The notes beneath the pieces are model-generated. The model did no database searches. It saw only the letters and a list, made by a program, of their open reading frames with translations, and was not told the DNA's origin. DNA of 64,000 nt from Marinobacterium aestuarii (GTDB taxonomy: Bacteria > Pseudomonadota > Gammaproteobacteria > Pseudomonadales > Balneatricaceae), in assembly GCF_001651805.1 (NCBI RefSeq), contig NZ_CP015839.1, positions 4,030,001 to 4,094,000 on the forward strand, written 5' to 3'. A program made the position numbers and the translations under genes. This document shows, in pieces, positions 7,832-16,168 of this stretch. How positions within the stretch are numbered: position 1 is the first letter of the stretch; every line of letters begins with the position of its first letter.

Positions 7832-9720
7832 GATGTCAGATCCTGTATTGGGTTCGGCTCAAAGGCCAGCTCAAAGGTTACCGGCCAGCCCAGGTCATCC
7901 CGCAGTGCCACATGACCGCCGTGCGTATCCATGATCCTGCGCACTATGGCCAGCCCCAGACCGCTGCCACCGGCACGCCGACTGACAAAGGGATGGAACA
8001 GGGTCGCATGAAGACTAGCGTCAATCGCCGGGCCATTGTTGTGAATACGCACATAACCGCCATCGGCATCGTACTCGACCCTGATAAGACTGCCGGGCTG
8101 ATTGCGCACAAAGCTCAGGGCATTTTCGATCAGGTTGGTGAAGACCTGCTGCAGGCGATGGGGGTCGGCGGACAGCATCAGCCCCGGCGGTATCTCGCTT
8201 TCAAAGCGGGTCTGCTGCCAGTCGAACAGCGGCGCCAGGCTGTCCAGCAGCGCCTGCAACTGTACCGGTTGGCGGTGCAGCTCCAGCCGGCCGGAATAGA
8301 GCAGCAGATCCGAGATCTGGCGATCGGCGCGCGCAAGTTGAGTCTGAATAAGACTGCGCCGCTCCGCCGGCAAGTCCGCCGTGGCCATGGAGATCACATT
8401 CAGGGGGTTGCGCAGTTCGTGGGCCATGACCGCCGACAGACTGCCCAGCTCCACCAGGTGTTCGCTGGCCAGGCGGCGGCGCTCAGCCTCCGCCAGCTGC
8501 AAGGAGCGCTCCAGCAGGCCGCAGCTGGTCGACAACAGAGAACCGAATACCTCGCCGGTCAGGCGCAAGCCGGGCTTGAGATCCTCCCAGCCCTGCAGAC
8601 GAAAACGCCAGCCCCGCGCCTGATGCTGACACAGAATACTCAGCTCACCTTCGCAGCGCAGCGGTGCGCCTGTCCCCTCGTGCTGTAGCTGGATATGCAC
8701 CGGCTGGCGTACCTGGGCCGAAATCAGCTCAGCGGCACGGGCCTGCAGCCCCTGCCAGCTATCCTCGGCCTTGAGCCGGCTCAGCCAGCGCTCCAGCAGG
8801 GCTTCATCCAGCCGCATGCCGGGGTAAATCAGCAGCCCCGACAGGGTTGTCAACGGGCCTCGCAGCAAGAGCGCCACGGCCACCGCCAGCAAGGCGCAGA
8901 TCCACAACTGCCACAGGGGTACGGCGGCAAGCTGCACCAGACCAAAGTGCCGCGCCAGCACACCCAGCAGCGCCATCAGTACCAGCAGCACCGCCATCAG
9001 CACCAGCCAGAGCAAGGTGCGTTTGGCGAAGTCATTGGCTTCCAGAATCTGATAGCGCACCACGCCATAGACCAGCAGCACCACGTAGCTGGGCAGCAGC
9101 AGCATGGGATAGGGGTACCAGTCGAACCCAAGGGAGGGAAAGATAAAACTGGTGGCCAGCAGCAGGCCCCAGGCGCCGGCGGCAAACATCGCCACTATGG
9201 AGCGGCGCAGGTTGCCCTGGTGTACGCTCAGGCCCCACACCAGCACCAGATGTGCCAGTATCCCCACCACCACCGTATAGGCGATATTGAACCAGCCCAG
9301 CCCGCGGAATACGAAGAAATCGACGAAAGGCCCGAGCGCCACCACTGTGCCGCCGGGGCCATCCCAGCTGAGCAGTATGACCGCCACACTGGTGGCATAA
9401 ATAGCGACTATATGGCGACTCAGCCAGAGCAGCCAGGCCGGCACCCGGGGCCTTTCCGGGCGCACGAAACGCAGCGCAAAGTGCAGAAAGAAGGTCGGCA
9501 TCAGCGGGTTGGCCAAGATCAGCAGCACCCCGGCATCATGCCAGCCCTGCTGGATGGCGATATGACCCCCGCACCAGAGCGCCATCATCAGACCAAAGCC
9601 CGCCAGCGCCTGCAGGCTGCGCCTTTTACGGGCCTGCAGCAGCAGCCAGCCCGATACCACCAGGGCGCAGCCGCTGGTGACCAGCATCATCAGTTCAAAC
9701 GCGATTACCCAGCTCATCAA
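7828..9720 (-). CDS. Membrane sensor histidine kinase
   Basis: 630 residues. The N-terminal 300 or so residues carry about seven to nine hydrophobic segments (7TM-type input domain), followed by a linker region and a kinase core: H-box AVMAHELRNPLN, N-box NLIENALSF, and G2 box GSGLGLAIVRRI near the C-terminus. It phosphorylates the adjoining NtrC-type regulator, with which it is translationally coupled. It is divergent from the bd oxidase genes. A respiratory, quinone or redox signal sensed in the membrane is plausible but not shown. Confidence 0.92.
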   Translation of the reverse strand: MMSWVIAFELMMLVTSGCALVVSGWLLLQARKRRSLQALAGFGLMMALWCGGHIAIQQGWHDAGVLLILANPLMPTFFLHFALRFVRPERPRVPAWLLWLSRHIVAIYATSVAVILLSWDGPGGTVVALGPFVDFFVFRGLGWFNIAYTVVVGILAHLVLVWGLSVHQGNLRRSIVAMFAAGAWGLLLATSFIFPSLGFDWYPYPMLLLPSYVVLLVYGVVRYQILEANDFAKRTLLWLVLMAVLLVLMALLGVLARHFGLVQLAAVPLWQLWICALLAVAVALLLRGPLTTLSGLLIYPGMRLDEALLERWLSRLKAEDSWQGLQARAAELISAQVRQPVHIQLQHEGTGAPLRCEGELSILCQHQARGWRFRLQGWEDLKPGLRLTGEVFGSLLSTSCGLLERSLQLAEAERRRLASEHLVELGSLSAVMAHELRNPLNVISMATADLPAERRSLIQTQLARADRQISDLLLYSGRLELHRQPVQLQALLDSLAPLFDWQQTRFESEIPPGLMLSADPHRLQQVFTNLIENALSFVRNQPGSLIRVEYDADGGYVRIHNNGPAIDASLHATLFHPFVSRRAGGSGLGLAIVRRIMDTHGGHVALRDDLGWPVTFELAFEPNPIQDLTS

Positions 9721-9796
9721 CCGTCAACACCGTTTACAGGTAAAGGACACATACTGTCTACAAGGTTTACACTTGCGGGCAATATTCGCCCCTCGA

Positions 9797-9810
9797 TTGA
9801 CCGAAATCAA
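9797..9810 (+). promoter_or_regulatory. FNR/ANR-like box
   Basis: TTGACCGAAATCAA matches TTGAT-N4-ATCAA in nine of ten informative positions. It lies about 100 bp upstream of the first small gene of the oxidase operon, and could serve either that operon or the divergent kinase. Confidence 0.6.
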
Positions 9811-9832
9811 GGCATTTTCAGCCATTTAGGTG

Positions 9833-9849
9833 TTGGCACGCCTCCTGCA
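9833..9849 (+). promoter_or_regulatory. Sigma-54 promoter of the bd oxidase operon
   Basis: TTGGCACGCCTCCTGCA fits the consensus YTGGCACG-N4-TTGCW with one mismatch (CTGC for TTGC). The invariant GG (9835-9836) and GC (9847-9848) are exactly 12 nt apart. It points toward the oxidase genes, predicting a transcript start near 9860 and a 5' leader of about 45 nt before the ATG at 9904. Confidence 0.75.
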
Positions 9850-9903
9850 TAGACACACCCATAGGAATAATAGCGACCACCCCTCACTGACGGAGATACA
9901 CCC

Positions 9904-10023
9904 ATGAACCTGCCCGCCCTGATGTCCGAGTTTCTGATGTTCGCCGCCGTCCTCGGCATCGCCTGTGCGCCGGCCGTCATGCAGCATCTGCGCACGCGTG
10001 CGGGGCGCAGCCATGGAGCTTGA
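9904..10023 (+). CDS. 39-aa hydrophobic leader gene of the bd oxidase operon
   Basis: A short frame starting at ATG 9904 behind GGAG (8-nt spacing), ending at TGA 10021-10023 and overlapping the oxidase subunit I start by 11 nt. The product is a single predicted TM helix (about residues 8-28, SEFLMFAAVLGIACAPAVMQ) with a basic tail. The good ribosome-binding site and overlap suggest it is translated and coupled to subunit I. It could be a small oxidase subunit, as CydX is for E. coli, but CydX sits downstream of cydB, so homology is not assumed. Confidence 0.6.
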   Translation: MNLPALMSEFLMFAAVLGIACAPAVMQHLRTRAGRSHGA

Positions 10024-11419
10024 TGCCGCCCTGCTGTCGCGGCTGCAGTTCGCGTTCACCATCAGCTTTCACATCCTGTTCCCGTCCGTGACCATTGGTC
10101 TGGCGACCTTTATCGCCATCTGGGAAGGGCTCTGGCTGAAAACCCGCAATCCGGTGTATCTGCAGCTGGCCAAGTTCTGGATCAAGCCCTTTGCCATTAC
10201 CTTTGGCATGGGCGTGGTCTCGGGGATAGTGCTGTCCTACGAGTTCGGTACCAACTTCTCCGAGTTCTCCCGTATTGTCGGCCCGGTGCTGGGCCCGCTG
10301 ATGGCCTACGAAGTACTGACCGCCTTCTTCCTTGAAGCCGGTTTTCTGGGCGTCATGCTGTTCGGCTGGCAGCGGGTCAGCGAAAAGCTGCATTTCTTTG
10401 CCACCTGCGTGGTGGCACTGGGCACCTGGATTTCGGCCTTCTGGATTATCGCCGCCAACTCCTGGATGCAGACCCCGGCGGGCTATGAAATCGTCGATGG
10501 CGTCTTTCATGCCGCCAACTGGACGGAGGTGATCTTCAACCCCTCCATGCCCTACCGTTTGACCCATATGCTGCTGGCCGCCCTGATCACCGGCACCTTT
10601 GTGGTGGCCGGCGTTAGCGCCTTCTATCTGCTGAAGCGCCAGTACCAGCCCATGGCCCGCAAGGGCTTTTCCATGGCGCTCTGGTTCGCCCTGGTACTGA
10701 CCCCGCTGCAGGCCTTCGTCGGCGACATGCACGGCCTGAATGTGAAAGAGCACCAGCCCATCAAGCTGGCGGCGATGGAAGGTATCTGGCCCGCAACCGA
10801 AACCGGCGCACCCTTGCTGCTGTTTGCCCTGCCCAGCAAGACAGACGAAGAGAACCACTTTGAGATCGCCATACCCAAGCTTGCCAGCCTGATCCTGACC
10901 CACGAACTGGACGGCGAATTGCAGGGACTCAAATCCGTGCCGCCGGAAGATCGCCCGCCCGTGGCCGTGGTGTTCTTCAGCTTCCGCATCATGGTGGGCC
11001 TGGGTGTGCTGATGATCGCCGTGGCACTCTACGGCCTCTGGCTGCGTCGCGGGGATCGTCTCTACAGCTCGCCGCTGCTGCTGCGGACCTGCATCCTGCT
11101 GACACCCGCCGGTGTGCTGGCAACCCTCGCCGGCTGGTATGTGGTGGAGGTCGGTCGTCAGCCCTGGCTGGTGCATGGCCTGGTGCGCACCATGGAGGTA
11201 GTGTCGCCACTGCCGGCGGAACGGGTACTGTTTTCCCTCAGCCTGTTTGTGATCACCTATACCCTGCTGCTGGGCGTATACCTGTATTTCATGCGCAAGC
11301 TGATCCGCAAGGGGCCGCCGGACTTCGCCTCCCTGCCGGAACAGCTGATTGGCACTCATGCCCCGGGCTATGCCCTGGCCTGGGTCAAACAGCTTGATGC
11401 TCACGAGAAGGTGCACTGA
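10013..11419 (+). CDS. cioA: Cytochrome bd-type quinol oxidase subunit I (CioA-like)
   Basis: 468 residues. Heme-ligand regions are visible: [10 protein letters not shown] near the N-terminus (His for b595/d), MPYRLTHM (His for b558) and the conserved VGRQPW segment. The length, shorter than E. coli CydA, indicates the short Q-loop seen in cyanide-insensitive CioA enzymes. It oxidises ubiquinol and reduces O2 to water in the inner membrane. Start at ATG 10013 gives the family-typical N-terminus. The stop overlaps the next start (TGATG). Expression is probably sigma-54 dependent given the upstream promoter. Confidence 0.93.
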   Translation: MELDAALLSRLQFAFTISFHILFPSVTIGLATFIAIWEGLWLKTRNPVYLQLAKFWIKPFAITFGMGVVSGIVLSYEFGTNFSEFSRIVGPVLGPLMAYEVLTAFFLEAGFLGVMLFGWQRVSEKLHFFATCVVALGTWISAFWIIAANSWMQTPAGYEIVDGVFHAANWTEVIFNPSMPYRLTHMLLAALITGTFVVAGVSAFYLLKRQYQPMARKGFSMALWFALVLTPLQAFVGDMHGLNVKEHQPIKLAAMEGIWPATETGAPLLLFALPSKTDEENHFEIAIPKLASLILTHELDGELQGLKSVPPEDRPPVAVVFFSFRIMVGLGVLMIAVALYGLWLRRGDRLYSSPLLLRTCILLTPAGVLATLAGWYVVEVGRQPWLVHGLVRTMEVVSPLPAERVLFSLSLFVITYTLLLGVYLYFMRKLIRKGPPDFASLPEQLIGTHAPGYALAWVKQLDAHEKVH

Positions 11420-12414
11420 TGGAACTGGCTTTTTTCTACTTCCTGCTGCTGGGCTTTGCCATCCTCATGTACGTGGTGCTGGATGGCTTCGACCTCGGGT
11501 TGGGTATCCTGTACCCCTGGTTTGATGACGAGTCCCAGCGCGATCACATGATGCGCTCCATCTCCCACGTCTGGGACGGTAACGAAACCTGGCTGGTGTT
11601 CGGCGGCGTCATACTGTTCGCCGCCTTTCCGCTGGCCTACGCCACCATACTCTCGACCCTCTATGTGCCCATCATGATCATGCTGATCGCGCTGATCTTT
11701 CGCGGTGTGGCCTTTGAGTACCGTTTCAAGGCGCACCGCTCCAAGCCCTGGTGGGACAAGGCGTTTGCCATTGGCTCCACCGTGGCGGCCTTTTGTCAGG
11801 GCCTGATGCTGGGCGCGCTGGTACAGGGCGTGGATGCCAATGCCATCGACAGCTCGAGCCTGAACTGGCTGTCTCCCTTCGCGGTGCTCACCGCCTTTTC
11901 GGTCATGGCCGGCTACGCCCTGCTGGCCAGCTGCTACCTGGCGATGAAAAGTCGCGGCGAGATACGCGACAGAGCAGCGCGCCTCGGCCGTCGTCTGGTG
12001 GTCGCCGTACTGGTTGCCATGGCACTGGTCAGCCTCTGGACCCTGGTGGAAGCGCCTGAAATCCGCGCCCGCTGGTTCGATGGTTACCACCTGCTGCTGC
12101 TCAGCCCGCTGTCACTGCTGAGCCTGGGTGCCGGCTGGTTGCTGTTCCATGACCTGGGGGATACGCAGCATGAGCAGCGACCCTTCTTTCTCGCGGTCGC
12201 CCTGTTCGTACTGGGATTTGCCGGGCTTGTGGTGGGGCTATTCCCCTACCTGGTGCCACGCCAGCTGACCTTTATGCAGGCCCAGGCGCCGGTATCCAGC
12301 CTCGAGTTCCTGCTGCCGGGCGTACTGATCTTCGTACCCCTGATCTGCGCCTATACCTTCTGGGGCTACCGCATTTTCAGCGGCAAGGTAGAGGATTTCG
12401 AGGAAGGCTATTAA
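11419..12414 (+). CDS. cioB: Cytochrome bd-type quinol oxidase subunit II (CioB-like)
   Basis: 331 residues, with about nine hydrophobic segments. The N-terminal YVVLDGFDLGLGIL and the following DGNETWLVFGG are characteristic of CydB/CioB. It pairs with subunit I and binds no known catalytic heme ligand itself. Start overlaps the subunit I stop by 1 nt. A strong intrinsic terminator follows about 45 nt later. Confidence 0.93.
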   Translation: MELAFFYFLLLGFAILMYVVLDGFDLGLGILYPWFDDESQRDHMMRSISHVWDGNETWLVFGGVILFAAFPLAYATILSTLYVPIMIMLIALIFRGVAFEYRFKAHRSKPWWDKAFAIGSTVAAFCQGLMLGALVQGVDANAIDSSSLNWLSPFAVLTAFSVMAGYALLASCYLAMKSRGEIRDRAARLGRRLVVAVLVAMALVSLWTLVEAPEIRARWFDGYHLLLLSPLSLLSLGAGWLLFHDLGDTQHEQRPFFLAVALFVLGFAGLVVGLFPYLVPRQLTFMQAQAPVSSLEFLLPGVLIFVPLICAYTFWGYRIFSGKVEDFEEGY

Positions 12415-12457
12415 GCCGTATTCACGGTTTGCACCCTGGCTTGTCTTTGTTAAGCAC

Positions 12458-12494
12458 CCGTCAGCGCCATTACGCCTGGGCTGACGGTTTTTTT
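12458..12494 (+). terminator. Intrinsic terminator after cioB
   Basis: Stem CCGTCAGC (12458-12465) and GCTGACGG (12480-12487) followed by seven T residues. This closes the oxidase operon. Confidence 0.88.
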
Positions 12495-12538
12495 AAACAA
12501 ACAGTTTTGGAATAGACAGCAAAAAAGGTCCATCACCC

Positions 12539-12718
12539 ATGAGCATCCCTGCTAACACCTCAACGAACACTGCAAGCAATACCCCGGATCCGCAGCCGAC
12601 CCACGGCCAACAGCCAGCGTCAGGCTGGCGTGGTTTTGCCCTGTGCTACGGCGCAGGCCTGGCGCTGCTGCTGGTGACCACCGGCGCCCTCAAGTTTGCC
12701 TTCGCAACTCTGGGCTAA
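12539..12718 (+). CDS. 59-aa single-TM protein downstream of the oxidase
   Basis: ATG 12539 follows an AAAAAAGG stretch; TAA at 12716-12718. The first 30 residues are Pro/Asn/Thr-rich and soluble; the rest (GWRGFALCYGAGLALLLVTT onward) is one hydrophobic helix. The layout resembles the tiny DUF2474-type proteins found beside cio operons, but the sequence match is unproven. It lies beyond the operon terminator, so it would be made by readthrough or from its own promoter. Confidence 0.55.
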   Translation: MSIPANTSTNTASNTPDPQPTHGQQPASGWRGFALCYGAGLALLLVTTGALKFAFATLG

Positions 12719-12719
12719 G

Positions 12720-12749
12720 CAGCCGGTCGGACTTAACACTGATCTACTC
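12720..12749 (+). repeat. Dispersed CCTGTCGG-TTAAC-GATCTACT repeat, copy B
   Basis: CAGCCGGTCGGACTTAACAC followed by TGATCTACT, one base from the 5.7-kb copy over most of its length. It begins right at the stop codon of the 59-aa gene. Confidence 0.55.
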
Positions 12750-12909
12750 GGGTATCCTGCTTCGCCCTAGCTCCTGCATCCATGCCATAGTGCACAAAAG
12801 CCGAAGGCAGCCAGGCCCCATGCTCTCTCGCCACCGTTTGGCCACACCTGCGCCTGAACTTCCTGCGGCAAGATCCCCTGTTCACACTGCTTTCCGGCAG
12901 CGAAGTCGT

Positions 12910-12924
12910 TATAATTATGTATTC
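12910..12924. promoter_or_regulatory. ATAATTAT motif upstream of GntR-1
   Basis: TATAATTATGTATT contains the self-complementary octamer ATAATTAT, about 90 bp upstream of the GntR gene at 13008. The same octamer occurs in promoters at 41573, 46957 and 47708. It could be an operator for the FCD-type GntR paralogues, or simply a -10-like AT-rich element. Confidence 0.4.
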
Positions 12925-13007
12925 CTGATACTGGCTGACAGCGTAAACTGCGCTGCCCGATACTGCGGCCCCTGGCAGGCCACAGGCCAAAACAAGAGAC
13001 GGCTGAC

Positions 13008-13697
13008 ATGACCACGAGCAACCTGCCCCGCAAGAAAACGTCGATGAAACGACGCTCGCTGCATGAGGAAATTTCCGATCATCTGCGTTCGATGATTATC
13101 GAAGGCGAGTTGCCCGAAGGCGAACGTATCGACGAAAGCGCCCTTTGTGAACAGCTGGAAATCTCCCGCACCCCGCTGCGCGAAGCCCTCAAGGTATTGC
13201 ACTCCGAAGGCCTGGTCTCGATTGAGCCCAACCGTGGCGCCCGCGTGGCGGTACTGACACCTGAAGAATTTGCCGAGCTGTTCGAGCTGATCGGCGGGCT
13301 TGAGCGCATGGCAGCGGAACTGGCGGCAAGCCGCGCCAGCGACAGCGAACTGAAAAAGCTGGCACAGATGCAGATCCGCCTGGAGTCTCTGTACAGCGCA
13401 GGCGATCGCCACAACTACTTCGAGCTCAACCAAGACATTCATCGCATGATCATTGCGATGTCCCGCAACAGCACCCTTACCAGCCTGCATGAACAGCTGC
13501 TGATGCGCGCCAGCCGCGGCCGTTACATGGCGATAGGCACTGAAGATCGCTGGGAGGAATCGGTACAGGAACACCAGGCACTGCTTGACGCATTGCAGGC
13601 AAAAGACAGCGTGCAAGCCGGCGAGATTATGCTGGAACACGTGCGCCACACCGGCGACTGCGCGGTGAATGCACTGAAACTCAGAAAGGCTGTCTAA
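13008..13697 (+). CDS. GntR-family regulator, FCD subfamily (GntR-1)
   Basis: 229 residues. The winged HTH at about residues 18-80 includes SRTPLREALKVLHSEGLV, the GntR recognition helix. The C-terminal FCD all-helical ligand domain retains metal-ligand type residues (LNQDIHRMI and QEHQALLDAL). It is close to the second FCD regulator at 47880, sharing long stretches in both domains, so the two probably arose by duplication and may bind related sites. Target unknown; no catabolic gene adjoins it here. Confidence 0.9.
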   Translation: MTTSNLPRKKTSMKRRSLHEEISDHLRSMIIEGELPEGERIDESALCEQLEISRTPLREALKVLHSEGLVSIEPNRGARVAVLTPEEFAELFELIGGLERMAAELAASRASDSELKKLAQMQIRLESLYSAGDRHNYFELNQDIHRMIIAMSRNSTLTSLHEQLLMRASRGRYMAIGTEDRWEESVQEHQALLDALQAKDSVQAGEIMLEHVRHTGDCAVNALKLRKAV

Positions 13698-13795
13698 CCG
13701 TCCCGTCGTATCAAAGTTTAAAGCGTCGCGGGCTCTTCCAGCCAGAGCCCCGGCACCGCCCTATGCCCGCTCTGGCGCTGAAACAACGCGGGCTT

Positions 13796-14032
13796 TTAAC
13801 CTTCAGCGCCTGCGCCTTTAGCAGTACCCTCTTCAGTACCCGCATCTTCAGCACCGTTTTCAGCACCGGTATCCTGCGACACTTCAGCCAGTGCAGCAGC
13901 TTCCGCCGCCTGCGCCTTTTCACGCTCGGCCTTGGAGATATAACGCGGCCTGTGATGGCTTGGGTTCTCCCTCAGGTTGGCCTTCTTGGCCTTTTTACCG
14001 AGGATCTGGTTGATTTTTTTGCGTCGGTTCAT
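13796..14032 (-). CDS. DUF2986 small basic protein
   Basis: 78 residues. The N-terminus MNRRKKINQILGKKAKKAN and the following RPRYISKAEREK are the DUF2986 signature found in marine gammaproteobacteria. The C-terminal half is Ala/Glu-rich and low in complexity. I start at 14032, since relatives begin with this MNRRKK stretch; the frame extends to 14098 but that part is not conserved in type. Function unknown. Confidence 0.8.
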   Translation of the reverse strand: MNRRKKINQILGKKAKKANLRENPSHHRPRYISKAEREKAQAAEAAALAEVSQDTGAENGAEDAGTEEGTAKGAGAEG

Positions 14033-14244
14033 GGGGCGCCAGCAATGTAAGTAGAAAGAGACGGCAATGTAAGAGCTGGCGACCCAATATACAAGCAAAG
14101 GTCACGCAAACTTTGCGCAGGCCCGGTCTCGCAACCTCGTATTGCAACCTCAGATCCCCTTCCAGGGTCCCCCGCACACCTATACTTTGAACGGGTGCTT
14201 TCGCTGTACCCACGTATACAAAAACAACCCTAAAGGTGACTACC

Positions 14245-14775
14245 ATGTACAGCAAGCTCACACGTACCTGTGCCTGCCTCGGCCTGCTCGGATGCAGCCT
14301 GGCGCTGGCAGACGAAAAGGCCGACATGATTGCCAGCGCCCAAAGCGCAGGCCCGCCCGCCGTAACCGCAAACGCCACCATCAAGGCAGCCGATGGCACT
14401 CTATTGCGCCAAGGCTCCAACAACTATACCTGCTACCCGCAACAGGAAATGACCGGCCCCATGTGCAACGAACCCGTATGGGATTCCATGATGGGCGCCA
14501 TGATGGGCAAACAGGATTTCAAGCCCGACAGCCTCAGCGTGTCCTACATGCTGGCCGGCGAAGGAACGGCCGCCGGCGTAAGCAACAGCGATCCCTATGC
14601 GACGGATCCCGCCAGCAGTGACGACTGGGTAAAGGAAGGGCCGCACCTGATGATAGCTGTACCCGATCCCGCCATGCTGGAGGGCATATCAACAAACCCG
14701 GCTGACCCTGTCTATGTAATGTGGAAAGGCACCCCCTACGCCCACATCATGATCAAGGTTGCAGCCGGCAACTAA
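14245..14775 (+). CDS. Secreted or periplasmic protein of unknown function
   Basis: 176 residues from ATG 14245, chosen because AAAGGTG precedes it. An N-terminal signal sequence (Arg, then CACLGLLGCSLALA) is followed by a mature region with two Cys (YTCYPQQEMTGPMC) near residue 70 and Met-rich DSMMGAMMG. The C-terminal WKGTPYAHIMIKV strand suggests a small beta domain. I do not recognise the family. The LLGC could instead be a lipobox, making it a lipoprotein. A hairpin lies about 40 nt past the stop. Confidence 0.8.
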   Translation: MYSKLTRTCACLGLLGCSLALADEKADMIASAQSAGPPAVTANATIKAADGTLLRQGSNNYTCYPQQEMTGPMCNEPVWDSMMGAMMGKQDFKPDSLSVSYMLAGEGTAAGVSNSDPYATDPASSDDWVKEGPHLMIAVPDPAMLEGISTNPADPVYVMWKGTPYAHIMIKVAAGN

Positions 14776-14811
14776 GCAGACAGCTAACAAGCAGTTAAGC
14801 CTTTGCAAGGC

Positions 14812-14837
14812 AGACAAGGCAGGCACCGGCCTTGTCT
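14812..14837 (+). terminator. Hairpin after the secreted-protein gene
   Basis: AGACAAGGC (14812-14820) pairs with GCCTTGTCT (14829-14837) and is followed by TCTTGCT, a modest T-rich tail. Confidence 0.5.
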
Positions 14838-14934
14838 TCTTGCTCCCCCTTGTTGCCCTCACAGCAGACGCCTGCCGGCAGACTGGTTACTTATTTCAAC
14901 TGCCAACTATTTCACTTGCCATACACTTCAATAC

Positions 14935-14958
14935 TTGCATATATTATGAAATATGCAA
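14935..14958. promoter_or_regulatory. Operator of the BigR-type regulator
   Basis: Inverted repeat TTGCATAT (14935-14942), 8-bp spacer, ATATGCAA (14951-14958). Its AT-rich palindromic form and position, overlapping the regulator's first codon, fit autorepression as known for BigR. Confidence 0.75.
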
Positions 14959-15261
14959 ATTACTCAGATGGAACACACCGCCGACCGCGTCGCCGGACTT
15001 TTGAAATTGCTGTCAACGCGACAGCGACTCATGACGCTCTGTCACCTGGTGGAGGGCGAAAAGTCCGTGGGGGCGCTCTGTGATGCCGTGGGCATGAAGC
15101 CACCGGCCATGTCGCAACAGCTGGCCATACTGCGCCGCGAGGGTGCCATTGCGGCACGCAGGGATGGCCAAACCATCTACTACAGCATCGTCGACGAAGA
15201 CGTCAGGCAAATCATGGCCTTTCTCTACAGCACCTTTTGCCAGGATAAAACAGGAGCCTGA
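14953..15261 (+). CDS. ArsR-family persulfide-responsive repressor, BigR/SqrR type
   Basis: 102 residues with a winged HTH (MKPPAMSQQLAILRREG). Two Cys, one in SVGALCDAVG and one in YSTFCQD near the C-terminus, match the Cys pair that forms a di-/trisulfide bond in BigR and SqrR. It heads an operon with two YeeE/YedE half-transporters and a persulfide dioxygenase, the classic BigR arrangement. The start is ambiguous: ATG 14953 overlaps the operator; ATG 14968 (MEHTAD) would give 97 residues. Confidence 0.88.
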   Translation: MQITQMEHTADRVAGLLKLLSTRQRLMTLCHLVEGEKSVGALCDAVGMKPPAMSQQLAILRREGAIAARRDGQTIYYSIVDEDVRQIMAFLYSTFCQDKTGA

Positions 15262-15264
15262 CCC

Positions 15265-15684
15265 ATGCATGACTATATCGCCGCCTCTATAGGCGGCATC
15301 CTGATCGGCGCCGCCGCCCTGCTCCTGATGGCCAGCCACGGCAAGATTATGGGCATCAGTGGCATTGTCAGCCGCTTGCTGCCTCCGCTGGCCATCGACT
15401 GGCAATGGCGCCTAGCTTTTGTCGCTGGCATTATCGCCGCGCCTCTGGCCTGGCGCGCAGCGTCCGGCACCATGCCGGCCATAGAGATCAGCGCCAGCAC
15501 CCCCATGCTGATCATCGCCGGCGCCATCGTTGGCCTGGGTACGACCCTGGGCAATGGCTGTACCTCCGGCCATGGCGTCTGCGGGGTTTCACGCCTGTCT
15601 AAACGCTCACTGGTTGCAACGGGACTCTTTATGGCCAGCGCCATTGTGACCGTCGCCATCAACACACAGCTTCTGGGGAATTAA
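15265..15684 (+). CDS. YeeE/YedE half-transporter 1 (PmpA-like)
   Basis: 139 residues, four hydrophobic segments. The GNGCTSGHGVCGVSRLS motif carries the conserved Cys of the YeeE/YedE sulfur transporter family, members of which move thiosulfate or sulfur-containing ions. It starts 3 nt after the regulator stop and is 3 nt from the second half gene, so all are one operon. Probably forms a heterodimer with the next product. Confidence 0.88.
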   Translation: MHDYIAASIGGILIGAAALLLMASHGKIMGISGIVSRLLPPLAIDWQWRLAFVAGIIAAPLAWRAASGTMPAIEISASTPMLIIAGAIVGLGTTLGNGCTSGHGVCGVSRLSKRSLVATGLFMASAIVTVAINTQLLGN

Positions 15685-15687
15685 GTC

Positions 15688-16098
15688 ATGCGCCTATTAA
15701 TGGTCTTCCTCACAGGAGCGCTCTTTAGCGCCGGCCTGATGATCTCCGGCATGATCAACCCGGCCAAGGTGATCGGCTTTCTGGATGTTTTCGGCGACTG
15801 GGATCCGTCTCTGGCCTTTGTTATGGCCTTCGCCGTGCTTGTTTATGCCATCGGCCTGCGCTTTGTCCTTAAGCGCCCAAAACCCCTGTTCGAAGCCAGC
15901 TTCTCCCTGCCAAAGGGGTCCGTGATTGACCGCAAGCTCGTTGGCGGCGCCATCCTGTTCGGTATCGGCTGGGGACTGGTCGGCTTGTGCCCAGGCCCTG
16001 CCATCGCGGCACTTGGCGCAGCCCCCGGGCAGGCTGCAATTTTCGTCGTCGCCATGCTGGCCGGCATGCTTGCCACCCGCATGCTGCAGCGCTCCTGA
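15688..16098 (+). CDS. YeeE/YedE half-transporter 2 (PmpB-like)
   Basis: 136 residues, about four hydrophobic segments. The GLVGLCPGPAI motif is the second-half signature of YeeE/YedE transporters, with its single conserved Cys. In E. coli YeeE the two halves are fused; here they are separate, as in bigR operons of other Proteobacteria. Confidence 0.87.
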   Translation: MRLLMVFLTGALFSAGLMISGMINPAKVIGFLDVFGDWDPSLAFVMAFAVLVYAIGLRFVLKRPKPLFEASFSLPKGSVIDRKLVGGAILFGIGWGLVGLCPGPAIAALGAAPGQAAIFVVAMLAGMLATRMLQRS

Positions 16099-16168
16099 GA
16101 CCCAAGGCCTGAAGCCTGCGATCTGCTAGCTACTGCGGAACCCACTCGATTTACAAAAGGATGTTCCC

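Noticed and set aside
8695-9852. Long plus-strand open frame opposite the histidine kinase
   Set aside because: Gln/His/Pro-rich antisense shadow of a GC-rich gene with no family motif.
9977-11416. Minus-strand frame opposite cioA
   Set aside because: Composition is Gln/His/Gly-rich and lacks any motif; the plus strand is the clear oxidase gene.
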